DNA from: UTCHB3 sp008363265 | GTDB lineage: Bacteria; Bacteroidota; Ignavibacteria; Ignavibacteriales; Ignavibacteriaceae | Length of the DNA stretch: 64,000 nucleotides | Assembly (NCBI GenBank): GCA_045863055.1 | Contig: BTUW01000007.1 | Coordinates: forward strand, 85,353 to 149,352 | Direction: 5' to 3' | In this document: one piece after another, positions 18,542 through 27,959 of the stretch | How the letters are laid out: each line of letters opens with the position of its first letter | Position numbering within the stretch: the first letter of the stretch is position 1 | Notes under the pieces: generated by a model | Seen by the model: the letters and a program-made list of their open reading frames with translations, nothing else | Told to the model about the DNA's origin: nothing | Database searches by the model: none | Translations under genes and position numbers: made by a program

Positions 18542-19948
18542 TTACTTCAAAAGGAGGAGTTTGTTCATCTTAACAAACCCGCCTGCTTCCATTCTGTAAA
18601 AATAGACCCCGCTCGAGAGCAGCTCCCCGTTAAACCCGGCTGAATAGCTTCCGGCATCCTTCACTTCATCTACCAGTTCCGCCACTTCGTTACCGGTGGA
18701 ATCGAATACTTTCAAGGATACATGGACGTTCGCGGGAATCCGGTAATTGATGACCGTTGACGGATTGAAGGGATTCGGGAAATTCTGATCGAGCCTGTAA
18801 CCCGCCACACTGCTCTCATCCTCCTGAACACCGGTGGTGCCGCTTGTGACAAAACTTACAGTCGTGTCATTCATAAGGATACCGTTGATGCTCTTGAGTC
18901 CTGAGATCAGCAGGGAATACTGCGTACCGCCGGCGAGCAGGGAAAAACCGAGGCGTAGCTTCGAAACATCGTTCCCGACACCCCACTCGACCGAGACAGG
19001 TGAGCCGACACCATTACTGCATACAAAGTTTACCGGATCAACCGCTACGGTTGAATCGATATATCTTGAAAGATCGATGACGACCGCATTTGTTTCAGGG
19101 AGCACCTTCACCACCTGTGGTTTCATCTCGGTCTGCCAGATCTCGGCCGCAAACTCGGGATGGTCGATGAACGGATTCCTGTTCTTTTGATACACAAATA
19201 TCGCATTGTTTCTGTTGATCTCCTTTGTACTCACGGTGTCTTTAATATGCCACGAATAGAGCAGGTTAGCATACCATGGAAGCAAGTTGGATTTATTGGT
19301 TGCGGGACTTGTGGAGAAACCATTGTCTTCGAGGTAGTACCTTACCGACATGTACATCATCGATCTTGCCAGATCGCCTTTATAGGCATCGATCGGTTCA
19401 AATACTGTGGAAGTGTATCCGGGGAAGGAGCAGCTCCCCACTTTGCTGCCGTTCGATGATGTCCATGTTGCCGTTGCGACAGTTCCAAACGGATAATTGC
19501 TTCTTCTGTTGTTCACGTAGCCGTCGGTCGGATACATGTGGAAGAGGTCTGAGCGCGCGGGATTTGTAGAACCGAGCCAGCTGTCGGGCCAGGAGTGTTC
19601 CCTGTTATAGCAGTCGCCTTCGCCAGAATAATTGCCGCACTTCTTTAAACCGTGTATATAAAGGTAGGCGGGAGTTCCGCCGGGTCTGTCAGAATAGATA
19701 TCCCAAACATTGTTCGTGCCGGGTCTTGAATCTGTCGAGGGAAACGCGGTATACAGTCCATCATAACTGATCACGGTGTGACCCTTTATAATGTTGTGAA
19801 GAGCGGTTCTGAGTGCGTTTCCATAAAGTTTGTAAGCGTTTTGATAATAGTCCACTTCGGTGTTTTGAGCCTGAAGTGCAGACCACCCTAAGGTGAAGGA
19901 GAGGAATAACACGGTTATGACGGAAGAGAGGGAGCTTCTTTTTTTCAT
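18542..19948 (-). CDS. T9SS-secreted endonuclease I family nuclease
   Basis: The start is set at the ATG at 19948, which yields the signal peptide KKRSSLSSVITVLFLSFTLG; the frame continues 36 codons upstream without one. The mature N-terminal half is an EndA/NucM-type nuclease. Its beta-beta-alpha metal motif is CYNREHSWPDSW, with DLFHMYPTDGYVNNRRSN and QKNRNPFIDHPEFA. These enzymes cut DNA (and often RNA) non-specifically outside the cell. A short beta domain leads to the T9SS sorting tail (LDQNFPNPFNPSTVINYRIP, SGVYFYRME, KLLLLK). The likely role is extracellular nucleic acid degradation for nutrients. It is about 469 residues, longer than plain EndA because of the T9SS extension. Confidence 0.9.
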   Translation of the reverse strand: MKKRSSLSSVITVLFLSFTLGWSALQAQNTEVDYYQNAYKLYGNALRTALHNIIKGHTVISYDGLYTAFPSTDSRPGTNNVWDIYSDRPGGTPAYLYIHGLKKCGNYSGEGDCYNREHSWPDSWLGSTNPARSDLFHMYPTDGYVNNRRSNYPFGTVATATWTSSNGSKVGSCSFPGYTSTVFEPIDAYKGDLARSMMYMSVRYYLEDNGFSTSPATNKSNLLPWYANLLYSWHIKDTVSTKEINRNNAIFVYQKNRNPFIDHPEFAAEIWQTEMKPQVVKVLPETNAVVIDLSRYIDSTVAVDPVNFVCSNGVGSPVSVEWGVGNDVSKLRLGFSLLAGGTQYSLLISGLKSINGILMNDTTVSFVTSGTTGVQEDESSVAGYRLDQNFPNPFNPSTVINYRIPANVHVSLKVFDSTGNEVAELVDEVKDAGSYSAGFNGELLSSGVYFYRMEAGGFVKMNKLLLLK

Positions 19949-20033
19949 CAATCGATGACTTTCAAAAAATGACACAGTTGACTGTGCCGGTGGATTGGGG
20001 GAATCAGTTATTTGTTTACCGGTCAAGATAGAG

Positions 20034-20062
20034 AAGAGGCTGCCTTTTTTAGGCAACCTCTT
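20034..20062. terminator. Hairpin between pta and the nuclease gene
   Basis: AAGAGG (20034-20039) pairs with CCTCTT (20057-20062), and TGCCT (20041-20045) with AGGCA (20051-20055), around a T-rich loop. It lies in the 138-base gap following pta and probably ends that transcript, although the downstream tract on the minus strand is CT-rich, not pure T. Confidence 0.55.
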
Positions 20063-20086
20063 TTAATCTAAACATTCGCCGTGAGA

Positions 20087-21073
20087 TCAGTTACCAGCCA
20101 TAAGGAGGGCGATTGCCGAGGTGTTCACGATATCCTCAACGCTGCAGCCGCGGCTGAGATCGAAGAATGGGAGTTTAAGGCCCTGAACAACGGGTCCGAC
20201 CGCTTCGGCACCACCGAGTCGCTGAGCGATCTTGTAACCGATGTTTCCGGCCTGGAGGTCGGGGAATATCAGTACATTGGCTCTCCCCGCCACTTCACTT
20301 CCGGGGGCTTTCTTTTTGCCGATCCCTTCAACTATGGCGGCGTCGAACTGAAGTTCGCCGTCAACTTTGATGTCGGGGCGTTTCTGATTGATGATCGCCG
20401 TTGCTTCAAGTACTTTATCAACCAGTTTATGCTTCGCGCTTCCTTTTGTTGAAAAAGATAGCATTGCAACATAAGGTTCTTCCCCGGTGAGTATCTTGTG
20501 GTTGTCGGCTGTTGAAATGGCGATATCAGCGAGCTGTGTTGCATCGGGATCGGGGACAACGGCGCAGTCGCCGAATGAATAAGTGATCTCAGGATATACC
20601 ATAAGGAAGAAGCTCGATACGATCGAGATGCCTTCCTTGGTGCCTACACAGAGGATGCCGGCGCGCATTACATCAGCTGTCGAGGCGGTTGAGCCTGCCA
20701 CGCTGGCGTGAGCCATTCCTTCTTTCAGCATCATGGCGCCGAAGAAGATATCCCGTTTCATGGTTTCGCGGGCTTCTTCGATGGTTACACCTTTGTGTTT
20801 CCTCTGATTGTAGAAGATATTGGCAAAATTGCTCAGGAGTTCAGATTTTTCAGGATCGATGATCCTTACACCCTGGAGATTTGCCCCGATTGATGCAGCT
20901 TTTGCTCTGATGGTTTCTTCGTTCCCAAGTGTGATCACGCTGCCGATACCATCACGTGTGATGATCTCCGCGGCCTTGAGCACACGGTCATCGTGTGATT
21001 CAGGGAGGAGTAGTGTTCTTTTCTTGCGGGAGGCGTTCTCCCTTATTTTCACGAGTAATTCAAGTTCGCTCAT
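20087..21073 (-). CDS. pta: Phosphate acetyltransferase
   Basis: The protein of about 328 residues is of the short Pta type without the N-terminal DRTGG regulatory region. It interconverts acetyl-CoA and acetyl phosphate. Visible motifs include TLLLPESHDDRVLKAAEII, MLKEGMAHASVAGSTAST, SFGDCAVVPDPDATQLADIA, FSTKGSAKHKLVDKV and VLIFPDLQAGNIGYKIAQR, all standard for the PTA_PTB family. The start is the ATG at 21073 (MSELELLVKIRENA); the frame extends 19 codons upstream without homology. No acetate kinase gene is adjacent. Confidence 0.93.
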   Translation of the reverse strand: MSELELLVKIRENASRKKRTLLLPESHDDRVLKAAEIITRDGIGSVITLGNEETIRAKAASIGANLQGVRIIDPEKSELLSNFANIFYNQRKHKGVTIEEARETMKRDIFFGAMMLKEGMAHASVAGSTASTADVMRAGILCVGTKEGISIVSSFFLMVYPEITYSFGDCAVVPDPDATQLADIAISTADNHKILTGEEPYVAMLSFSTKGSAKHKLVDKVLEATAIINQKRPDIKVDGELQFDAAIVEGIGKKKAPGSEVAGRANVLIFPDLQAGNIGYKIAQRLGGAEAVGPVVQGLKLPFFDLSRGCSVEDIVNTSAIALLMAGN

Positions 21074-21450
21074 AGTGTTCCCAAATGATAAAAAGTTGTA
21101 CTTCAAAATTAACAATTTATGAAGGATCATTCATTGCGGGGGTGCGATTTGGTTTGAAAAAAAGAGCCGTACCGGGGAACCAATAGTGACAAACGAAGTG
21201 TTATTTTGCGTGGACGAGAATTTCAAAAAGTGAATTTGTGGGGTAAATTCAAAGAAAATGAGGGAAATACTGTCACAATTTCGTGTGAAATGTAGCTTAA
21301 AGTAAGTTAAATGTAAAAAGATGTCACAGCTATTGCAGGGAGTCTGTGGATGACTTAGATTTCCCCTCAGAATTTATAAGTTTCTTCAAGAAACACAATT
21401 TTCAAACAAATAACAACATTCAACAATCAAACTCAATTGGAGTAAATATA

Positions 21451-21648
21451 ATGAAACTCGTAAAATTCGGCTTCGTACTTCTTTTACCTGCTATCTTCGT
21501 TCTTTCAGGCTGCGGCAAAAAAGCTGAAGCTCCTGTAGAAGACACCACCAAAGTTGAAGCTCCTGCAGTTGACACTACTGCTGCTACCGTTGATACTGCT
21601 GCTGCAGTTGATACCACTGCTAACGCTGACACAACAGCAAAGAAGTAA
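21451..21648 (+). CDS. Small lipoprotein with Asp/Thr/Ala-rich tail
   Basis: The start is the ATG at 21451, behind TTGGAG and just before a lipoprotein signal (MKLVKFGFVLLLPAIFVLSGC). The mature 45 residues are almost only Ala, Asp, Thr, Val, Pro, Glu and Lys in imperfect repeats of the type VDTTAA. The in-frame ATG at 21346 would put the signal peptide inside the protein and is rejected. It is probably an unstructured outer-membrane lipoprotein. Function is unknown. Confidence 0.7.
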   Translation: MKLVKFGFVLLLPAIFVLSGCGKKAEAPVEDTTKVEAPAVDTTAATVDTAAAVDTTANADTTAKK

Positions 21649-21693
21649 TCTGAACGAATTAGTTTCTTAACAGATTCTTTTTGTTAGATGGCG

Positions 21694-21720
21694 AAAGCGG
21701 GCTTGTCCCGCTTTTGTCGT
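21694..21720 (+). terminator. Terminator after the small lipoprotein gene
   Basis: AAAGCGGG (21694-21701) pairs with CCCGCTTT (21707-21714) around CTTGT, followed by TTGTCGTTTT. Confidence 0.8.
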
Positions 21721-21807
21721 TTTAAATCCTCACCTGGCCATGAAATTCCTTCCGAAAAACAATTGATTAATTCCCGATAAAGTTCTAATTTAGCGGTCTT
21801 ATTAATT

Positions 21808-22488
21808 ATGATTAAAGAAAACTTAAACTATCTGAAAGAGCTGATCGCCGCGCGTTGCTCAGCAGCGGGACGCGGTGAAGATTCAGTGACCCTGGTGGCA
21901 GTAAGCAAGCTTTTCGGTGCCGACCGGATAGAACAGGCACTCGCCGCGGGGCAGACCCACTTCGGTGAGAACTACGCTCAGGAGTTCAGGGATAAGCACG
22001 CCCTCCTCACAGAACGCGGCATAACATGGCATTTCATCGGTACACTTCAGACCAATAAAGTGAAATATGTGGCCGGTAACGCACATTACATCCATTCAGT
22101 CGATTCCTTCAAGATACTGGAAGAGATCAATAAACAGGCCGGAAAAAAAGGCGTTGTTCAGAAGATCTTTTTCGAGTTCAAATCCTCATTCGAAAGCACA
22201 AAATCAGGCAGCAACAGGGATGAAGTGTTCTCCCTCGCGGAGAGTGCTGCCGGTATGGGTAATATCGAGGTCGTAGGACTGATGACGATGGCTCCTTTCG
22301 TTGATGACATTACTATTATAAGAGACGCGTTCGTGCGCACCCGGCAATTGAGGGACGAGCTTAACAGATCGGGCCACACTTCGGTAAAAGAACTTTCGAT
22401 GGGGATGACGGGTGACTACGCCGTTGCCATCGAAGAGGGTTCAACATTTTTAAGGATCGGTACTGCCATTTTTGGTGAGAGGAATTGA
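21808..22488 (+). CDS. yggS: YggS family pyridoxal-phosphate homeostasis protein
   Basis: The 226-residue protein is a PLP-binding TIM-barrel of the PLPBP family. The cofactor lysine is in VTLVAVSKLF; other hallmarks are HFGENYAQEFRDK, WHFIGTLQTNK, IHSVDSFKILEEIN, VVGLMTMAPF, LSMGMTGDYAVAIEEG and LRIGTAIFGER. It has no known enzymatic reaction; it buffers cellular PLP and affects amino-acid and keto-acid balance. It starts a long co-directional run, with only 1 base before the next gene. In many bacteria yggS lies beside division genes, and the next gene here is divIVA. Confidence 0.93.
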   Translation: MIKENLNYLKELIAARCSAAGRGEDSVTLVAVSKLFGADRIEQALAAGQTHFGENYAQEFRDKHALLTERGITWHFIGTLQTNKVKYVAGNAHYIHSVDSFKILEEINKQAGKKGVVQKIFFEFKSSFESTKSGSNRDEVFSLAESAAGMGNIEVVGLMTMAPFVDDITIIRDAFVRTRQLRDELNRSGHTSVKELSMGMTGDYAVAIEEGSTFLRIGTAIFGERN

Positions 22489-22489
22489 T

Positions 22490-23170
22490 ATGAAACTGTC
22501 ACCCGTTAACATCAAGCGACAGGAATTTTCGAAATCGGTCAGAGGGTTCGATACCCGGGAGGTGAACGACTTCCTCGAAAAGGTTGCCGACGAACTAGAA
22601 TCGGCGATCAAGGAGAACGAAACCCTTCGCCGGACGATCGACCAGTTGAATCTTGATGTTGAACGTTACAAAACGATCGAAGACAGTCTGCAGAAAGCGC
22701 TCATTGCCGCGCAGGAATCTTCAGGACTTGCACTTCAGAAGGCTCACGAAGAGGCCGCTCAGATAGTAAGGATCGCTGAGGCCGAGGCGGAAAAACTGAT
22801 CGCGGGTTCTGCTGAGAGGGCGCAGGAGCTTTCGAAGAACATCGCGGTGCTCGAGGAGAGAAAGGCATATCTTTTCTCCCGGATTTCCGCCATGATAGAG
22901 ACACAGGAAGAACTGCTTGGGATGAAAGCACCGGAACAGGTTCTGGCCACGGAGCCCCCTGTCGCGAAAAAGGAACCGGACCTGGTTACAATACCGCTCG
23001 ATGAGGGGCATGAGTCATCAGAAGTTGATGCACCTGTGGATGCTTCTGTGGAGGTGGCGGAAGTTGAACCTTCAAAAGAGAGTGAAGAGAAAAAGGAGAA
23101 AGACCCTTCGAAACTCTTCTTTACCGGAAGCTCGGAAAAAATTGATATAAATAATATAGTGGAAGATTAG
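22490..23170 (+). CDS. DivIVA domain protein
   Basis: The start is the ATG at 22490, one base after yggS, with GAGAGGA as ribosome binding site overlapping the end of yggS. The N-terminal DivIVA signature is clear: MKLSPVNIKRQEFSKSVRGF then EVNDFLEKVADELESAI. A long coiled coil runs over residues of about 30-145 (ENETLRRTIDQLNLDVERY, EAEKLIAGSAERAQELS). An acidic, disordered tail follows and the protein ends DINNIVED. DivIVA proteins sit at negatively curved membrane and scaffold division or polar growth. The membrane protein at 23,993 carries a similar coiled coil. Confidence 0.88.
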   Translation: MKLSPVNIKRQEFSKSVRGFDTREVNDFLEKVADELESAIKENETLRRTIDQLNLDVERYKTIEDSLQKALIAAQESSGLALQKAHEEAAQIVRIAEAEAEKLIAGSAERAQELSKNIAVLEERKAYLFSRISAMIETQEELLGMKAPEQVLATEPPVAKKEPDLVTIPLDEGHESSEVDAPVDASVEVAEVEPSKESEEKKEKDPSKLFFTGSSEKIDINNIVED

Positions 23171-23171
23171 A

Positions 23172-23996
23172 ATGGAAAACCTGCTCGATAAAATAAAAGA
23201 AACTGTGGCTTTTTTAAGAAGCAAAACAACCCACGATTATGAATACGGCATCGTGCTCGGCACAGGCCTGGGCGGTCTGGTGAAAGAGATCGATATTGAA
23301 TTCACGATCGATTATGAAGACATCCCCTATTTCCCCGTTTCGACCGTAGAGTCGCACCACGGCAGACTGATATTCGGTACCATACACGGCAAGAGGGTTG
23401 TGGCGATGCAGGGTCGTTTCCACTTCTATGAGGGATACAGCATGCAACAGATCACCTTCCCGGTGAGGGTGATGAAGTTTTTGGGTGTTCACACCCTGTT
23501 TGTTTCAAACGCGTGCGGCGGAATGAACCCGATCTACAGACGTGGTGACCTGATGATAATGGTAGACCACATCAACCTGCTGGGCGACAACCCGCTTATC
23601 GGAAAGAACATCGACGAGCTGGGACCAAGATTCCCCGACATGAGTGAACCATACTCGCTTGAGCTGATCGCGCACGCCGAGGAGATCGCTCTGGAGCAAA
23701 AGATCAAATTGCACAAGGGAGTTTATGTGGCCGTTTCGGGTCCGAGTCTTGAGACCAGAAGCGAGTACAGGTTCCTCCGCCATATCGGAGCCGATGTGGT
23801 GGGAATGTCGACCATCCCTGAAAACATAGTTGCGAACCACATGGGGATGAAAGTTTTTGGCATGAGCATCGTAACCGATGAGTGCTTCCCCGAGTCGCTT
23901 CGCCCCGTTACACTTCAGGAGATGCTTGAGGCGGCCGGTGTGGCTGAACCAAAGATGACAACAATTTTTACTGAACTGATCAGAAGACTGCAATGA
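23172..23996 (+). CDS. punA: Purine nucleoside phosphorylase (PNP-I, trimeric type)
   Basis: The 274-residue protein matches the low-molecular-mass PNP class, which cleaves inosine and guanosine with phosphate to base and ribose 1-phosphate. Hallmarks are IVLGTGLGGLV, STVESHHGRLIFG (phosphate-binding His), MQGRFHFYEGY, VSNACGGMNP (purine site), VSGPSLETRSEYRFLR and GADVVGMSTIPENIVANH. It starts one base after divIVA's stop and overlaps the next gene by 4 bases (ATGA), so it sits within the operon. Confidence 0.92.
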   Translation: MENLLDKIKETVAFLRSKTTHDYEYGIVLGTGLGGLVKEIDIEFTIDYEDIPYFPVSTVESHHGRLIFGTIHGKRVVAMQGRFHFYEGYSMQQITFPVRVMKFLGVHTLFVSNACGGMNPIYRRGDLMIMVDHINLLGDNPLIGKNIDELGPRFPDMSEPYSLELIAHAEEIALEQKIKLHKGVYVAVSGPSLETRSEYRFLRHIGADVVGMSTIPENIVANHMGMKVFGMSIVTDECFPESLRPVTLQEMLEAAGVAEPKMTTIFTELIRRLQ

Positions 23997-24778
23997 CCTT
24001 CAAGAAATTCACCGGTGTTCTCGGTTTCATTCTCGCCATAGCTGTGGCGGGGAGTTCCTCATATTTTCTGGCCGACCTGCAGAAGGTGAACACTGTTTTC
24101 TACTCGCGCCTGTTCGTATTGCTTATAGCCTCACTCGTATCAGGCTGGCTGATCGGAGAGGGGTTCAACAGGAAGGTTTCCTTCAGGCTTGGACTTCTCG
24201 GGATGGTTCTCGGTGTGATCGGAGCACTGGTGCACGAGATGTACTTCGTGCAGCGGAAGATATCTGACACGGCTCAGTTCCAGATGATGGTTGCGACGGT
24301 TCTTAACGGGCTGATCGTGTCGTCATTCGTGCTTTTCGGCAGGAACAGCAGTGCTCTCAGGTTCTCCGGAGAACCTGAACCGGGAGTTGAAACGGAGGAA
24401 AGGGCACAGCCTGAAGTGGCGGAAGTTGAGGCTTCCGAGGTGGTGCAAACAGAACCTGTTGTTCAATTTGAACCGGAGCCCGTGATCGTTCCTGAACCTG
24501 AAGAAGTGCCGCAAGTTGTTGTACCGGAATCACTTCCGGAGGAGGGGACTGAAAAAGACGATGCAGATTCAGAAAAAGACGCTATATTTGAAGCTACACT
24601 TTTTGAAAAAAATGCGGAATTACTGATCGGGAAAGCGAAGCTCGAAGCCGATAAGATACTCTTCGCGGCTGAGCAGGAACTTCAGAAGATCAGGCAGGAA
24701 AAAGAAAAAGTTGAAAACGAACTGAAACTGCTCGTGCGAACGGAGAAACAACTCCTTGAGCAGTATCGTGACAGATAA
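23993..24778 (+). CDS. Membrane protein with acidic linker and DivIVA-like coiled coil
   Basis: The protein of 261 residues has four predicted membrane helices in the first 120 residues (FTGVLGFILAIAVAGSS, LFVLLIASLVSGWLIG, LGLLGMVLGVIGALVH, VLNGLIVSSFVLFG). A Pro/Glu/Val-rich linker of about 65 residues follows, then a C-terminal coiled coil (KAKLEADKILFAAEQELQ, EKEKVENELKLL). I do not recognise a family. The coiled coil resembles that of the DivIVA protein two genes upstream, in the same operon. It may be a membrane partner of a DivIVA scaffold; that is an inference from context only. It overlaps punA by 4 bases and precedes ileS by 19 bases. Confidence 0.75.
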   Translation: MTFKKFTGVLGFILAIAVAGSSSYFLADLQKVNTVFYSRLFVLLIASLVSGWLIGEGFNRKVSFRLGLLGMVLGVIGALVHEMYFVQRKISDTAQFQMMVATVLNGLIVSSFVLFGRNSSALRFSGEPEPGVETEERAQPEVAEVEASEVVQTEPVVQFEPEPVIVPEPEEVPQVVVPESLPEEGTEKDDADSEKDAIFEATLFEKNAELLIGKAKLEADKILFAAEQELQKIRQEKEKVENELKLLVRTEKQLLEQYRDR

Positions 24779-24797
24779 TAAATAAATTAAAGACAAG

Positions 24798-27700
24798 ATG
24801 TACAAGCAATATCCCGATAACTTCAGATACCCCGAAATTGAGAGTGAAATATTAAAGTTCTGGCAGGAACACGGTATTTTTGAGAAATCAGTTACCACCC
24901 GTTCCTCCGAAAAAAGCTTTACATTCTACGAAGGCCCTCCGACCGCCAATGGCAAGCCGGGCATTCACCATGTTATGGCCCGTACTCTGAAAGATCTGAT
25001 CTGCCGGTATAAAACCCTTCAGGGTTATCAGGTGCACAGAAAGGCCGGATGGGACACCCACGGGCTTCCTGTTGAGATCGAGGTCGAAAAGCAACTTGGG
25101 ATAAAGAGCAAGTCGGATATTCCCGCGTTTGGTGTAGAGAAGTATAATGCGGCCTGCCGCGAGTCGGTCTTTACCTACAAAGACCTTTGGGAGAAGATGA
25201 CCGACAGGATGGGTTACTGGATCGATCTTGAGTCGGCTTACATTACCTGCACCAACAATTACATCGAATCGGTTTGGTGGTCGCTGAAAACCCTGTTTGA
25301 CAAGGGTTTGATATTCAAAGATTACAAGATCGTTCCGCAGGATCCGAAAGCTGAAACAGTTCTTTCGAGCCACGAGCTCGCCCTCGGTTATAGAATGACG
25401 AAAGACCCCTCGGTCTATGTCCTCTTCAAAGCGAAGGATCAGGATTTCCACTTCCTTGTTTGGACGACTACCCCCTGGACGCTGATCTCGAATGTCGCGC
25501 TCGCCCTCGGGCCCGATGTTGAATATGTGAAAGTGCTCCACAAAGAGAAGAAGATCATCCTCGCCAAAGAGAGACTTTCGGTTCTCGGAGAAGACTATGA
25601 GATACTCGAGCACTACACGGGTAAAGACCTTGAGGGTACTGACTATGAACAGCTTATGGACTACTGTACCCCCGACAAGAAGGCTTTCTACACCATACTG
25701 GGTGACTTCGTTAGCACCGGTGACGGTTCGGGCATTGTGCACATCGCCCCCGCTTTCGGGCAGGACGATTATGAAATTTCGAAAAAGTACGGCCTCCCGA
25801 TGCTTCAGCCCGTAACAAGGGGCGGAAGGTTTACAGCGGAAGTTACTGACTTTTTTGATCAGTTTGTTAAAGATGCCGATAACGGCATCATAATGAAATT
25901 GAAGGCTGAGGGAAAACTCTACAAAAAAGAGACCATCGAACACTCTTACCCCTTTAGCTGGAGGTTTGATGATGTTCCCATTATATATTACGCGCGGGAA
26001 TCGTGGTTCATAAAGACCACGCAGATCGCCGACAGGATGGTCGAGCTTAACAAAACCATCAACTGGGCACCGCCTGAGATCGGCTCCGGCCGGTTCGGCA
26101 ACTGGCTTGAAGAGAACAAAGACTGGGCTCTCTCACGCGACCGCTACTGGGCTACACCACTTCCAATATGGGTGAGTGAAGACGGTAAGGATTCGTTCGC
26201 TGTCGGAAGCATTGAGGAATTGAAGCAGGGTATCTTCGAGGATGACGGCAAGCGCACTCCTGTTTCAGAGCTGCCCGAGGTTGACCTTCATAAACCGTTT
26301 GTCGACAAAATTGTGTTTGAAAAAGACGGAAAACGCTACCACAGAACCCCTGAACTTATAGATGTCTGGTACGACTCAGGCGCGATGCCTTTCGCCCAGT
26401 ACCACTATCCGTTCGAGAACAAGGAGTGGTTCGAGGCAAACTTCCCGGCTGATTTCATATCAGAGGGTATCGATCAGACCCGCGGATGGTTCTACACGCT
26501 CCATGCGATCTCGACGATGCTGTTTGACTCACCGGCTTACAAGAACATACTTGTGAACGACCTTATCCTCGACAAAGAGGGAAAGAAGATGTCGAAGAGC
26601 CGCGGCAATTCGGTTGATCCGTTCATGCTTTTTGATAAATACGGCGCCGATGCCACCAGGTGGTACCTGATCGCCAACAATCCGCCATGGAAGCCTACCC
26701 TCTTCAATGAAGATGACCTGGCTGACATTCAGCGGAAATTCTTTGGTACACTTACGAACACTTACTCGTTCTTCGCGCTTTACGCGAACATCGACAGGTT
26801 CGTGAACGACCAGCCGAAGGTTGACTACGCAAAGAGACCCGAGATCGACAGATGGATAATCTCGAAGCTCAACTCGCTCGTAAAAGAGTATGAGAAGGAG
26901 ATGGATGCCTACGACGTTACGAAGGCAGCCCGTGCTGTGATGAACTTTACAATAGATGAACTTTCCAACTGGTATGTTCGCAGAAGCAGAAGAAGGTTCT
27001 GGAAAGCGGAAATGACCGGGGCGAAGCTTTCAGCCTACCAGACACTTCACGAGTGTCTCCTTACGGTCTCAAAGCTGATCTCGCCTTTCGCGCCTTTTAT
27101 TGCGGAAGACCTTTACCAGAGGCTGAACATCAGCGGATTCCATGAAGAGGAGTCGGTTCACCTTTGCCACTTCCCTCTGGTTACCTATATTGACCATGAG
27201 CTGGAAGAAAAAATGGAAGCGGTGCAGAAGGTGGTTTACATCACCAGATCGATGCGCGCGAAGCACAACCTGAAAGTGCGCCAGCCGCTCAAGAAGATCA
27301 TGGCTTCAGTACCTGACAGGGTGAAAGAGCCGCTTGAGACTATGAAGGATGTAATCCTCGATGAAGTAAACATCAAGGAACTGTTGATCCTCACCGATGA
27401 TTCAGGTATTGTTAAAAAGACGGCCAAGCCGAACTTCAGATCTCTCGGCGGAAAGCACGGCAAGGGCGTTCAGCCTGTGGCAGCGGCGATCCGTGAGTTC
27501 GGGAGACCTGAGATATCAAAGCTTTCGAAAGGCGAAAACGTTATCATCACCATCAACGGGAACGATGTTGTAATTGAACCAGTTGATGTAGAGATAATCA
27601 GCTCTGAGATAGAGGGCTGGCTGGTTGAAGCCGAAGGTGCATTCACGGTGGCACTTGATACCGAAATAACCCCCGAACTTAAGGAGGAGGGTATTGCCAG

Positions 27701-27938
27701 GGAGTTCGTTAACCGTGTACAGAATATGAGAAAAGATGCCGGCTTCGAAGTTACCGACAAGATCACCATTGACTACAATGGCGCGGTCGAACTTACGGAA
27801 GCCGTGAAGAATTTCAGCAGCTACATTCAGGGCGAAACCCTCGCTGTCGCGATCGGAAGCAACACCAACGGCTCCGGTTTCAAACAGGAGTGGAAGATAA
27901 ACGACCTTGACTGCGTGATAGAAATTTCAAAAAACTAA
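24798..27938 (+). CDS. ileS: Isoleucyl-tRNA synthetase, eukaryote-like (type 2)
   Basis: This 1046-residue class I synthetase charges tRNA-Ile. The HIGH motif appears as GIHH in PPTANGKPGIHHVMART and the KMSKS loop as KEGKKMSKSRGNSVDP. The CP1 editing domain includes VWTTTPWTLISNVALAL and GSGIVHIAPAFGQDDYE. The anticodon domain contains DELSNWYVRRSRRRFWK, and a C-terminal extension follows (VQPVAAAIREF, EGWLVEAEGAFTVALDT). That architecture is characteristic of the IleRS2 (eukaryote-like) subgroup, usually weakly sensitive to mupirocin. This is a family inference and not a measured property. Confidence 0.95.
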   Translation: MYKQYPDNFRYPEIESEILKFWQEHGIFEKSVTTRSSEKSFTFYEGPPTANGKPGIHHVMARTLKDLICRYKTLQGYQVHRKAGWDTHGLPVEIEVEKQLGIKSKSDIPAFGVEKYNAACRESVFTYKDLWEKMTDRMGYWIDLESAYITCTNNYIESVWWSLKTLFDKGLIFKDYKIVPQDPKAETVLSSHELALGYRMTKDPSVYVLFKAKDQDFHFLVWTTTPWTLISNVALALGPDVEYVKVLHKEKKIILAKERLSVLGEDYEILEHYTGKDLEGTDYEQLMDYCTPDKKAFYTILGDFVSTGDGSGIVHIAPAFGQDDYEISKKYGLPMLQPVTRGGRFTAEVTDFFDQFVKDADNGIIMKLKAEGKLYKKETIEHSYPFSWRFDDVPIIYYARESWFIKTTQIADRMVELNKTINWAPPEIGSGRFGNWLEENKDWALSRDRYWATPLPIWVSEDGKDSFAVGSIEELKQGIFEDDGKRTPVSELPEVDLHKPFVDKIVFEKDGKRYHRTPELIDVWYDSGAMPFAQYHYPFENKEWFEANFPADFISEGIDQTRGWFYTLHAISTMLFDSPAYKNILVNDLILDKEGKKMSKSRGNSVDPFMLFDKYGADATRWYLIANNPPWKPTLFNEDDLADIQRKFFGTLTNTYSFFALYANIDRFVNDQPKVDYAKRPEIDRWIISKLNSLVKEYEKEMDAYDVTKAARAVMNFTIDELSNWYVRRSRRRFWKAEMTGAKLSAYQTLHECLLTVSKLISPFAPFIAEDLYQRLNISGFHEEESVHLCHFPLVTYIDHELEEKMEAVQKVVYITRSMRAKHNLKVRQPLKKIMASVPDRVKEPLETMKDVILDEVNIKELLILTDDSGIVKKTAKPNFRSLGGKHGKGVQPVAAAIREFGRPEISKLSKGENVIITINGNDVVIEPVDVEIISSEIEGWLVEAEGAFTVALDTEITPELKEEGIAREFVNRVQNMRKDAGFEVTDKITIDYNGAVELTEAVKNFSSYIQGETLAVAIGSNTNGSGFKQEWKINDLDCVIEISKN

Positions 27939-27959
27939 GGATGCTACAAGGAGAATCCG

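Noticed and set aside
24888..25943. 351-codon minus-strand frame opposite ileS
   Set aside because: Antisense shadow produced by the codon bias of ileS; no motif.
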